The position numbers and the translations under genes were made by a program. A DNA stretch of 7,317 bases from Vampirovibrionales bacterium (GTDB lineage: Bacteria > Cyanobacteriota > Vampirovibrionia > Vampirovibrionales > JAGQHJ01), in contig JANWKX010000080.1 of the NCBI GenBank assembly GCA_025451145.1, positions 1-7,317 of the forward strand, written 5' to 3'. The notes under the pieces were generated by a model. It ran no database searches. It saw only the letters and a list, made by a program, of their open reading frames with translations, and was not told the DNA's origin. This document shows, piece by piece, positions 1 through 5,134 of this stretch. Numbering within the stretch: the stretch's first letter is position 1; the number at the start of each line of letters is the position of its first letter.

Positions 1-1508
1 GATTGGATCCCTTTCGGCGCAGCTTTTAGCTTTTTCAGAGTATCTTGAGAGAAGGCATTACCAAGGGTTTTGGAGAGTTGATCCGGCTCGACAGGATGGC
101 GCTCATCACCATTTCTGAATTTAAACTGATCGCCATCCATCACCATCTGCCGTTCTAAGTACAATCGGCCAGTGGTGAGTGCAGAAGCAAAGCTGATTCG
201 CTGCATCATGGCTTCCGGGTTGAGCCAGGCATCTTTGGTGTTTTTGTAGCCATCCGGGGTCAGATACCCATAGATAGGCATGCCCAGTTGCTTTAACTCG
301 TTATACACCGGCTGAAAATTATAAACGGGGAATCCCGTTGCCCGGATGGATGAAACGACGTATTCATAAGGTGTCTTAAACTTTGACTGATCGTAGCGGG
401 GATCCCAGAACTCAGAACTGTGAAACAAGGTATTAAGAACCTCCCGGATATCCCCATCGGTTTCCAGGTATTTAGACGCTAGTTTTTTGACCAGGGACTC
501 CGGCGGATCATCGGTAACAAAATACTGTGCCAACTGGTAACTTAAATGATGGGCTGTTGCCGGGCTTTTGGCCAGGATATCCAATGCATCCTCGCCCTCC
601 TGATAACCGGATCCGAGAATAACATGTCTTAAAAACAGCTTATCGCTAGTATCATGCCTTCTTGGATTAAAGCAAAAGTCAAAACGATTCGGGCTTTCCC
701 GCTTAGGGCCACAAAAGCCCCAGCCGGTCAAAATTTTCGCCAGCGCAATGACATCGTCTTGGGTGTAGCCACCGTCGACGCCTAAGGTATGAAGTTCCAT
801 CAGTTCTCTGGCATAGTTCTCATTCAATCCTTGGGTCTTTTTCGCTTTAGGGCGATCGCTTGCGACACTGCTTTGCCAGTTATCCAGGTAAAAGAGCATG
901 GCCGGATGATGTGCCGTTGCTCCAAGCAGATCTCGGAAATGGCCCAGGGCATAGGGCCGTATGGCCTGGTTTTCAAAAGAACCGGCCCAGAGCATATCCA
1001 GCCCTTTGGCGCCATAGATGTTGAAATGGTTGTACCAAAAATCTGTCATGACGGATTCTAACTGCCTGGGGCTTTCGATATCCCGGATTAAGCGGGCTTC
1101 TGTGGCTTCCTGCAAGATAATTCTTGAGCGTTTTCTGGCCTCCTTTCGCTTTTCCTCAATTTCCATGGGACTTAAGCCTTGTGCTTTGGCCATGGCAATC
1201 TCATTGCTCATAAATTGGCGCTGCAAGTCTTGAGGTAGCATTGAAAGCGTTTGAAACTGGCTTAAGCGCTGGAGGACATCCGGTGATTCAGGAATGGTGT
1301 TAGGATTCAACTGGCTTTGGAGATAGCGCTCAATGCCCATGTTTTGAACACGCTCAACATCACCAGGGGCGGGCCCGAAGGTGATTCTATCCAATAAGTG
1401 TGCAACCTGGGCGTTATCGGGATGGTGATCTTCAGAAGCCCACGCCCAAAAAGGTATTATAAAAAGGAGGCTGCCTAAAACGATTAAAACGAATCGTTTC
1501 ATGCCCAT
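1..1508 (-). CDS. DUF1800 family secreted protein (3' end beyond window)
   Basis: I translated 502 uninterrupted codons from the ATG at 1508 to the left edge, so the C-terminus is cut off. Residues 1-24 form a Sec-type signal peptide: a KR start, a hydrophobic run, then AWA before Ser-Glu. It has no twin arginine. DUF1800 hallmarks follow in order: HLLDRITFGP (38-46), FWYNHFN (157-163), GLNENYARELMELHTLGV (227-244) with GGYTQDDV just after, a CxGP segment (266-268), KFKTPYEYVVSSIRATG (376-392), and LTPDGYKNTKDAWLNPEAM near 416-434. Members are usually about 450-600 aa, so little is missing. The biochemical role of DUF1800 is not established; it is typically encoded next to DUF1501 proteins. 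The start is ambiguous. ATG 1508 has AGG eight bases upstream, while a second in-frame ATG at 1502 gives a tidier signal peptide. The gene lies 9 bases after tatA in the same frame and is probably co-transcribed. Family call confident; cellular role unknown. Confidence 0.93.
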   Translation of the reverse strand, partial: MGMKRFVLIVLGSLLFIIPFWAWASEDHHPDNAQVAHLLDRITFGPAPGDVERVQNMGIERYLQSQLNPNTIPESPDVLQRLSQFQTLSMLPQDLQRQFMSNEIAMAKAQGLSPMEIEEKRKEARKRSRIILQEATEARLIRDIESPRQLESVMTDFWYNHFNIYGAKGLDMLWAGSFENQAIRPYALGHFRDLLGATAHHPAMLFYLDNWQSSVASDRPKAKKTQGLNENYARELMELHTLGVDGGYTQDDVIALAKILTGWGFCGPKRESPNRFDFCFNPRRHDTSDKLFLRHVILGSGYQEGEDALDILAKSPATAHHLSYQLAQYFVTDDPPESLVKKLASKYLETDGDIREVLNTLFHSSEFWDPRYDQSKFKTPYEYVVSSIRATGFPVYNFQPVYNELKQLGMPIYGYLTPDGYKNTKDAWLNPEAMMQRISFASALTTGRLYLERQMVMDGDQFKFRNGDERHPVEPDQLSKTLGNAFSQDTLKKLKAAPKGIQ

Positions 1509-1517
1509 CACCGTCGC

Positions 1518-1736
1518 CTAGGCCTCTGGGGGATTCTCGGATTTTGAAGGTAAGGCGGGAGCGGTTTTAGGGTCTGGTGATGAGGCGCCATTGGCGGCAT
1601 CCTTGAATTGTTTCACGCCTTCTCCCAAAGACCGAAAGACTTCCGGTAATTTGCCAGGGCCAAAGAGGATTAACACCACCAGAAAAATAACCCCTAGCTC
1701 CAGGGGGGAGCCTAAAAATAGCGGATAAATCACCAT
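1518..1736 (-). CDS. tatA: Twin-arginine translocase subunit TatA/TatE family
   Basis: A 72-aa protein with TatA architecture: a short N-terminus, one transmembrane helix (about residues 11-25, PLELGVIFLVVLILF), the hinge FGPGKLPE (25-32), an amphipathic helix (about 29-48, VFRSLGEGVKQFKDA) and a polar Pro/Ser/Lys tail. TatA subunits oligomerise in the inner membrane to pass folded, twin-arginine-tagged proteins recruited by TatBC. The frame is open to an ATG at 1784, but I chose 1736 because an AAAAGGA Shine-Dalgarno sits nine bases upstream of it. That start also puts the helix at the extreme N-terminus, as usual in the family. A third ATG at 1745 directly abuts the same AGG and is unlikely. 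The gene is immediately upstream of the DUF1800 gene. No tatB or tatC is visible, so this may be a dedicated TatA paralogue or the genome's only copy. It could be called TatE or TatB-like by some models, but the FG-hinge favours TatA. Confidence 0.92.
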   Translation of the reverse strand: MVIYPLFLGSPLELGVIFLVVLILFGPGKLPEVFRSLGEGVKQFKDAANGASSPDPKTAPALPSKSENPPEA

Positions 1737-1755
1737 ATGCAGCATCCTTTTGTGG

Positions 1756-1768
1756 GTTACACGGTAAC
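1756..1768. repeat. Short inverted repeat before tatA
   Basis: GTTAC and GTAAC flank a three-base spacer just upstream of the tatA Shine-Dalgarno, inside the 143-base gap between the 118-aa gene and tatA. I see no convincing -35/-10 pair in this gap. tatA may therefore be read from the promoter of the upstream gene. The arms are only 5 bp, so this could be chance. Confidence 0.25.
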
Positions 1769-1879
1769 GCGATTTGTGGCTCACCAGAGACTCAGTCGAG
1801 TTTACGCTTGGGAGCGCTTCTCCATGATAGATGATTCTTGCTCCGATTTGTTCCCTGGATTGAAAATGCTAGAGGATCT

Positions 1880-2236
1880 TTATGCGGATTGGGAATCTGC
1901 CATGGGGAGGCATTGCTTCAACATTTGAAGGTAGAGCCGCTCTTCTCCCTCCTTGGTAAACCCATAAAACAACTGAACCATGTCGGTGTTTTCTTCCAGA
2001 TCCATATCTTCCAGCAAGGCAGACCATTGTTCCAGGACATTGAACTGAAACCATTCATCAAAATCCTCAGGATGAACCCCCATTTCCAAGGCCATGGATT
2101 TTGAAGTGGATACGGATTCAGCAATTTCCATCAACTTTTCTCTTGAACTGTCGTTTAATTCAACCTCCTCGATGGTTTCAAACCAATCGGTCAAGGTTTC
2201 CAGGGTTTCACTCAACATCGGCTGCATATTATCCAT
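1880..2236 (-). CDS. Hypothetical acidic protein, 118 aa
   Basis: I do not recognise the family. The protein is soluble, strongly acidic (about 28 Asp/Glu against 6 Lys/Arg), rich in Met and Leu, and predicted mostly helical. It has no signal peptide or membrane segment. Acid-and-aromatic patches (DWFETIEEVE at 17-26, EDFDEWFQF at 57-65, LLEDMDLEEN at 74-83) look like surfaces for a protein partner. The frame is open to 2311, but that start lies upstream of the promoter at 2282-2311. I therefore chose ATG 2236, which follows an AAGGAGG motif with 12 bases between. A TTG at 2245 is in frame but only three bases from the same motif. The gene precedes tatA and the DUF1800 gene on the same strand, with a 143-base gap, so it may be the first gene of that transcript. 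Function unknown. Confidence 0.72.
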   Translation of the reverse strand: MDNMQPMLSETLETLTDWFETIEEVELNDSSREKLMEIAESVSTSKSMALEMGVHPEDFDEWFQFNVLEQWSALLEDMDLEENTDMVQLFYGFTKEGEERLYLQMLKQCLPMADSQSA

Positions 2237-2281
2237 GGGATTCAAACGCCTCCTTAATATCCAGACATAATCACTTTTTAG

Positions 2282-2311
2282 ATCATAATGGCCGATGCTA
2301 AAATAGGGCAA
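2282..2311 (-). promoter_or_regulatory. Candidate sigma70 promoter for the acidic protein gene
   Basis: On the minus strand TTGCCC (2311-2306) and TATGAT (2287-2282) are separated by 18 bases. The -10 matches five of six consensus positions. Predicted transcription would begin near 2275, about 40 bases before the chosen ATG, leaving the AAGGAGG motif in the leader. It argues against the longer 143-residue reading, whose start would fall at the -35. Confidence 0.55.
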
Positions 2312-2346
2312 GCCCTAAGATTTCCCTTTTTAAAGCAAAAATTTGC

Positions 2347-2359
2347 GCTTCTGAGAAGC
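2347..2359. repeat. Perfect 13-base palindrome in divergent spacer
   Basis: GCTTCT-G-AGAAGC is a perfect dyad with a one-base centre. It lies between the promoter of the minus-strand acidic gene and the start of the plus-strand 117-aa gene, so it could be an operator serving either direction. A weaker dyad (GATTC/GAATC around a seven-base spacer) follows at 2384-2400. No known regulator is matched. Confidence 0.35.
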
Positions 2360-2425
2360 CATCCCAAGGTTTGGTTTAAGTTCGATTCGCCGAAAGAATC
2401 TCAGAGAAGAAAGGTCAATGCTGTT

Positions 2426-2779
2426 ATGAACATTCAACAAGCAACTCGCTTTTCAGGTTTTTACCTGCAAAGACCGCCATCGTTTATCCCTTGCGAATCG
2501 ACACCTTTTTATACCCCTAAAACGGGTGAAAAGGTTGCAACGTTATATGGTGTGAATGATCAGTATGGCCAAGGCGCGAATAGCCTACAATCATTCAATA
2601 GTACGGCTTCGATGAACTTTGATTATACGGGTCCGCCTATTGCTTATTTTAGGGAAGCTCGCCCCATTCGCGATTTAACCCGGCAGGTTCAAACCGCTTT
2701 GGATGAACTGAAACGAAGTGAAGCAAACGATCCCTACAAGAATATCAATGCGTTAAAGGCCAAGATAGGCATTCGTTAG
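2426..2779 (+). CDS. Hypothetical protein, 117 aa
   Basis: No family recognised. The N-terminal half is aromatic- and Pro/Ser/Thr-rich and probably disordered or extended (RFSGFYLQRPPSF at 8-20). The middle is Gly/Asn/Gln-rich with YGVNDQYGQG at 41-50. The last 45 residues are charged and helix-forming (REARPIRDLTRQVQTALDELKRSE). There is no signal peptide or membrane span. The frame is open from 2288, but I chose ATG 2426 because AAAGG lies 11 bases upstream. The 46 residues before it would be read through the divergent promoter spacer and are Lys/Arg/Phe-rich and unprotein-like. The gene faces away from the acidic-protein gene and ends in a hairpin overlapping its stop codon. The RFSG motif near the N-terminus is loosely echoed by RFGD in the 153-aa protein nearby. 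Function unknown. Confidence 0.65.
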   Translation: MNIQQATRFSGFYLQRPPSFIPCESTPFYTPKTGEKVATLYGVNDQYGQGANSLQSFNSTASMNFDYTGPPIAYFREARPIRDLTRQVQTALDELKRSEANDPYKNINALKAKIGIR

Positions 2780-2803
2780 CCCCAGTAAAACTTTGGGGGC
2801 TTT
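2778..2803 (+). terminator. Hairpin terminator overlapping the 117-aa gene stop codon
   Basis: AGCCCC (2778-2783) pairs with GGGGCT (2796-2801) around a 12-base loop, followed by only three Ts. The stem begins within the TAG stop. The short T-run makes it a modest terminator. It also adjoins the end of the minus-strand gene remnant, so it may separate the two convergent units. Confidence 0.5.
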
Positions 2804-2972
2804 AGTAATCCAGCTTAGGGGCTGTTTTGTTTTTGGTATCTTCCAGGGTGCGTCGTAGGCCTGGTGTATCATAGGCTTCAGCGGTATGGAAAAGTCTTTA
2901 GCGCTGATAATTACCCTGAAAGCGTGGCGTATTCTATTGAACAATATAGCAACGCATATCATCGGCATACCC
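2802..2972 (-). pseudogene. Decayed paralogue of the 153-aa membrane protein gene (C-terminal part)
   Basis: Read on the minus strand, this segment aligns without gaps to residues 97-148 of the intact 153-aa protein encoded at 3695-4156. By eye, about 36 of 52 residues are identical, including GYADDMRC, NYQR, RLFH, AEAYDTP and RRTLED. Two codons have become stops: TAG at 2936-2934 where the intact gene has Trp108, and TAA at 2900-2898 where it has Tyr120. Many remaining differences are conservative or in third positions. The copy therefore probably diverged under selection before it died. It ends in a TAA at 2804-2802. Upstream of 2972 the similarity fades into noise (2973-3050), and no membrane-segment region or start codon is recognisable. 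The remnant is thus 5'-truncated as well as stopped. No product is expected. Confidence 0.85.
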
Positions 2973-3055
2973 AATCGAGCGGCAGCGTCTCAAAATCATT
3001 TTACAATCGTCTCAGTGAAGCAATAAACGTGAATCTTGATTGAGCCAAGGATACC

Positions 3056-3093
3056 GAAAAACACCCCAGACGAATTTAGCCGGAGGTGTTTTC
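3056..3093 (-). terminator. Intrinsic terminator of the 96-aa gene
   Basis: AAAACACC (3058-3065) and GGTGTTTT (3085-3092) form a perfect 8-bp stem, extended by CC/GG with one bulged A. Read on the minus strand, it lies 18 bases after the stop of the 96-aa gene and runs into five Ts, so it fits a Rho-independent terminator. The symmetric A/T ends could give weak function on the other strand too. Confidence 0.75.
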
Positions 3094-3110
3094 AAAAAAT
3101 TAAGCGCGGA

Positions 3111-3401
3111 TTATGCCAAAAGGTTGAGCTGCTTGAGAGATTGTTGTAAAGCGCCAGGTTGGGCAGAAACAAAGGTTGGTCCACCATTATCGGATGAAAG
3201 TACAACTTCATTTTTGCCGGTGATCTGGGATACTGTGACATCTTGGTTACTATTGACCATTATACCGTGTGCAATGACTGCGTTAGGTCCTGATTTGGCA
3301 TCGGTCAAATCAACAGTATAAGCGCCACCATAATTTTTAGGAATTCGGAGTTCTCTGACCTGGAGCGGGGAACCACACAAGCTAACCATATTGGAGGACA
3401 T
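3111..3401 (-). CDS. Hypothetical protein, 96 aa
   Basis: No family recognised. The composition suggests a small beta-rich soluble protein: alternating Val/Thr/Ser stretches (YTVDLTDA at 28-35, DVTVSQITG at 54-62, EVVLSS at 65-70), Gly/Asn turns (SGPNA, SDNGGP) and a short Leu/Gln helix at the end (ALQQSLKQLNLLA). It contains one Cys (residue 9) and has no signal peptide or membrane segment. The start is well supported: AGGGA sits seven bases before the ATG, a promoter lies just upstream, and an intrinsic terminator follows the stop. It is therefore a free-standing, probably transcribed gene between an intact membrane-protein gene and its dead copy. A 104-residue overlapping frame on the same strand lacks such signals. 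Role unknown. Confidence 0.72.
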   Translation of the reverse strand: MSSNMVSLCGSPLQVRELRIPKNYGGAYTVDLTDAKSGPNAVIAHGIMVNSNQDVTVSQITGKNEVVLSSDNGGPTFVSAQPGALQQSLKQLNLLA

Positions 3402-3419
3402 AGAAATTTCCCTTTCTTA

Positions 3420-3450
3420 AATATAAATAGTGATTTAAATTTGAAGTCAA
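3420..3450 (-). promoter_or_regulatory. Candidate sigma70 promoter for the 96-aa gene
   Basis: On the minus strand TTGACT (3450-3445) is followed after 17 bases by TTTATA (3427-3422). TATATT (3425-3420) is also available at 19 bases. The start of transcription would be near 3413-3415, giving a very short leader that still contains or abuts the Shine-Dalgarno. An alternative further upstream (TTGTAT, 16 bases, TATAGA, about 3463-3490) would give a longer leader. Confidence 0.5.
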
Positions 3451-3519
3451 TCTTGAATAAATCTATAGCAAAGTCACATGAAGATACAATGGTTTTTTGC
3501 TGAAAGAAGCCTAACAGAG

Positions 3520-3528
3520 TGTGGATAA
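3520..3528 (-). other. Perfect DnaA box (TTATCCACA)
   Basis: The minus strand reads TTATCCACA, the canonical DnaA-binding nonamer, about 70 bases upstream of the candidate promoter of the 96-aa gene. It is the only perfect copy I see in the window. A one-mismatch form (TTATCCACG, 7147-7155) lies inside an ORF. There is no dnaA, no dnaN and no cluster of boxes, so this is not evidence for an origin. DnaA control of a promoter, or chance, are the alternatives. Confidence 0.4.
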
Positions 3529-3694
3529 GCTGGTAAAGACCTTCATTACGGCTGATTTTACAAATTTTAACGTTTTTTAGACGCTTTCTTCGCTTTCTCT
3601 CAACGTTTGAATAATCCAATACACATCTAGCAATACCTAAGTATGAGAATTAAAAGTATCCTTTCTCACAAAGAACATTGACACCTACAGGAGG
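3529..3694. other. Non-coding spacer between the 153-aa and 96-aa genes
   Basis: The whole gap from 3402 to 3694 is about 290 bases and AT-rich. Its 3402-3528 part holds the promoter and DnaA box listed separately. In the remainder I see only a 6-bp inverted repeat, TGAGAA (3644-3649) and TTCTCA (3663-3668), about 30 bases downstream of the 153-aa gene's stop. It has no T-run and is at best a weak stem. A minus-strand frame crossing the gap (start 3619) has a Lys/Arg-rich translation and no ribosome-binding site, and I do not accept it. Confidence 0.4.
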
Positions 3695-4156
3695 CTATAC
3701 TGAGGAGTCTCTCTGGGGAACGGTTCTGCTTTTTGCATCTTCTAACGTGCGGCGCATATCTGGCGTATCATACGCTTCAGCCGCGTGAAAAAGTCTGTAA
3801 CGCTGATAATTATTCTGAATTCGCGGTGCACTCCATTCGATAATAAAGCAACGCATATCATCCGCATATCCCTTTAAAAAGCGCGGTTGGTTGTTCAACA
3901 TGTCGATAAGGCGAGATACTTTTTCGGCTTCTGTCCAGCTTGGATGATTCAAAACATGATCAACCTGGCGCCTCATACGTATCCCCAAACCAGCCATGGT
4001 GAGAGAGACACCTCCAGCTAAACTTGAAATCACAATGATTGGAAACGTTAAGTCTCCAAACCGAGGCTTGGTGTTAAGAACGGGTTGCAATGCTCTGAAA
4101 GGCGTTGCTTTAGGATTAAGAACCCGATAGGGTGTCGAAATGGAAGTGAGTCTCAT
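3695..4156 (-). CDS. Hypothetical single-pass membrane protein, 153 aa
   Basis: Family not recognised. A polar N-terminus of about 35 residues, rich in Pro, Thr and Arg and ending in RFGD, is followed by one transmembrane helix (about 37-59, rich in Ile, Val, Leu, Ala and Gly). The basic cluster RMRRQ (60-64) comes next. The positive-inside rule then places the C-terminal domain in the cytoplasm. That domain is mostly helical (VDHVLNHPSWTEAEKVSRLIDML) and ends in a conserved-looking core, GYADDMRC to RRTLED (97-140). The core is retained in the nearby dead copy at 2802-2972, which marks it as the constrained part of the protein. The start is strong: GGAGG lies five bases before the ATG, with a promoter upstream. 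It is divergent from the Tyr/Cys repeat protein gene, with 278 bases between the two starts. Function unknown. Confidence 0.78.
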   Translation of the reverse strand: MRLTSISTPYRVLNPKATPFRALQPVLNTKPRFGDLTFPIIVISSLAGGVSLTMAGLGIRMRRQVDHVLNHPSWTEAEKVSRLIDMLNNQPRFLKGYADDMRCFIIEWSAPRIQNNYQRYRLFHAAEAYDTPDMRRTLEDAKSRTVPQRDSSV

Positions 4157-4191
4157 AAACCCCTCCTTCAGGTGAGAGACCGGAATGGAAT

Positions 4192-4221
4192 ATTATCTTA
4201 AGACAAACACGGCTCTATCAA
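4192..4221 (-). promoter_or_regulatory. Candidate sigma70 promoter for the 153-aa gene
   Basis: TTGATA (4221-4216) and GATAAT (4197-4192) on the minus strand are 18 bases apart, with four and five matches to consensus. Transcription would start near 4185, about 30 bases before the ATG, leaving the GGAGG motif (4166-4162) in the leader. Confidence 0.55.
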
Positions 4222-4345
4222 AGATGACCATGGGGGAGAGAACCAAGGCTTCAAAGCGGACAGGATTCTAATGACGCTTTCGCCATGTTGTCATCAGTTG
4301 TATTTGTAACGGATTCTTAACAAGTAGCACAAGAGTTAAATTTGA

Positions 4346-4374
4346 TTGTTTTAATATATATAGAATAATATAAT
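4346..4374 (+). promoter_or_regulatory. Strong candidate promoter for the Tyr/Cys repeat protein gene
   Basis: TTGTTT (4346-4351), a 17-base spacer and a perfect TATAAT (4369-4374), set in a very AT-rich tract. Transcription would start near 4381, leaving a leader of about 54 bases with GGAGG at 4420-4424. The rest of the divergent spacer (4222-4345) shows no further clear signals. Confidence 0.65.
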
Positions 4375-4434
4375 CCCTCAACGCTTCTCTTATTGTTTGA
4401 TGATGTTAATGATTCGGCTGGAGGTATAAAAGTT

Positions 4435-4977
4435 ATGGCAGTTACTCCATTAGACGGGGGTGGGGGCGTCTATGTCCCTCCCACAAATAATCAATATCCA
4501 TGCTATCAAGGCCCAGGTTCGTCAGGTCAGGTTGACCCAGGGTATGATTGCTTTCCGGGATGGGGCTCACCGGACCCAGGTTACTATTGTTATCCGGGGT
4601 GCTATCCGCCGGATCCAGGGTATTATTGCTACCCAGGAGGATATCCACTGGGGCAAGGCGCCTCAGGAGGCGGATCCTCTAGCGGAATAGCTCAGCCACC
4701 AATTCCACCGCAACCACCGGTGTGTCCACCAGCGCCGCCACCGGTACCGCCCAGTTCCGGTCCATCGACTGATCCGACGATTCAGCAGGCAGCTATCGAT
4801 ACCTATCAGGTGTTACCCGATATCCCTTCGCCTAATCAACAGCTTTTGCTCTTGGGCCTGGGTATAGGTGAGTCTGCGGCTTGTAATCCTGATCCCATCA
4901 ATTCGCCTCAGTTTATGAGTGCCTACAATTTCCTCTTTGGGGGTAATCAGGGCGGTCTTCCTTCCATCACTGCCTAG
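4435..4977 (+). CDS. Gly/Pro/Tyr/Cys-rich tandem-repeat protein, 180 aa
   Basis: No family recognised. Layout: a Gly-rich start (DGGGGVYVPP), then a Tyr/Cys segment (YPCYQGPG at 21-28). Three exact-length 13-residue repeats follow, with consensus DPGYYCYPGxYPP (34-46, 47-59, 60-72). Next come a Gly/Ser linker (73-86), a polyproline stretch (87-110) and a more ordinary C-terminal segment (115-180) containing NQQLLLLGLGIGESAAC. There are seven Cys (23, 39, 52, 56, 65, 96, 150), five of them in the Tyr-rich part. No signal peptide is present at the chosen start. I chose ATG 4435 because GGAGG lies ten bases before it. The frame is also open from a TTG at 4393 that lacks such support. PGY-type low-complexity segments are known in self-associating or structural proteins. 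By analogy this may assemble or cross-link through Tyr or Cys, which is inference only. It has its own strong promoter. Confidence 0.75.
   Translation: MAVTPLDGGGGVYVPPTNNQYPCYQGPGSSGQVDPGYDCFPGWGSPDPGYYCYPGCYPPDPGYYCYPGGYPLGQGASGGGSSSGIAQPPIPPQPPVCPPAPPPVPPSSGPSTDPTIQQAAIDTYQVLPDIPSPNQQLLLLGLGIGESAACNPDPINSPQFMSAYNFLFGGNQGGLPSITA
4534..4650 (+). repeat. Three tandem 39-bp coding repeats
   Basis: Units at 4534-4572, 4573-4611 and 4612-4650 each encode 13 residues beginning Asp-Pro-Gly-Tyr. Units two and three encode the same first nine residues. The DNA differs mostly at third codon positions (GAC/GAT, TAC/TAT, TGT/TGC, CCG/CCA). The protein motif has therefore been kept while the DNA diverged. 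This argues against a recent slippage product and for selection on the peptide. Confidence 0.9.
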
Positions 4978-5052
4978 AGGTAGCTTCAACAGCCTTTAAA
5001 GGTACTCGTTCTGGAGGGCATCGTCCTCAGCGCCAACCTGGCTAGGCCCAGC

Positions 5053-5081
5053 TTGTTTCCGATGATTTTCTATCGTAATCT
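5053..5081 (+). promoter_or_regulatory. Candidate promoter for the membrane protein-miaA operon
   Basis: TTGTTT (5053-5058), 17 bases, TAATCT (5076-5081). Transcription would start near 5088, about 47 bases before the membrane protein ATG. The -10 is covered by the inverted repeat at 5071-5090, so a bound regulator could block it. Confidence 0.45.
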
Positions 5082-5090
5082 GATACGATA
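5071..5090. repeat. Perfect 7-bp inverted repeat, possible operator
   Basis: TATCGTA and TACGATA are exact reverse complements with a six-base spacer, spanning 20 bases over the candidate -10 and start site. This size and placement is typical of a dimeric repressor site. No regulator gene is in the window, so the identity of any binder is unknown. It is too AT-rich, and lacks the T-run, to be a good terminator. Confidence 0.5.
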
Positions 5091-5134
5091 TTGGATGTAA
5101 AAGCCAATGGGCAAATTTGAGCCTTAGCAAACGT

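Noticed and set aside
852..859. GCGATCGC octamer (HIP1-like, a cyanobacterial genome signature)
   Set aside because: Only one copy occurs in 7.3 kb, where HIP1-rich cyanobacteria would show several. It gives no support for taxon.
789..1233. Plus-strand and opposite-frame ORFs across 789-1233
   Set aside because: They lie wholly within the DUF1800 gene, whose family motifs are continuous through this region on the minus strand in another frame.
2753..2974. 73-residue minus-strand ORF
   Set aside because: It is an out-of-frame reading of the pseudogene. The homologous frame is a different one, interrupted by two stops.
3040..3321. 93-residue plus-strand ORF
   Set aside because: It is antisense to the 96-aa gene and runs through that gene's terminator. 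It has no start signals.
3305..3619. 104-residue minus-strand ORF
   Set aside because: It overlaps the well-supported 96-aa gene in another frame, crosses its promoter, has a Lys/Arg/Phe-rich AT-driven composition and no ribosome-binding site.
4442..4690. ORFs antisense to and out of frame with the repeat protein gene
   Set aside because: They arise from the high GC and repetitive coding sequence. The in-frame protein has the promoter, ribosome-binding site and silent-site divergence pattern.
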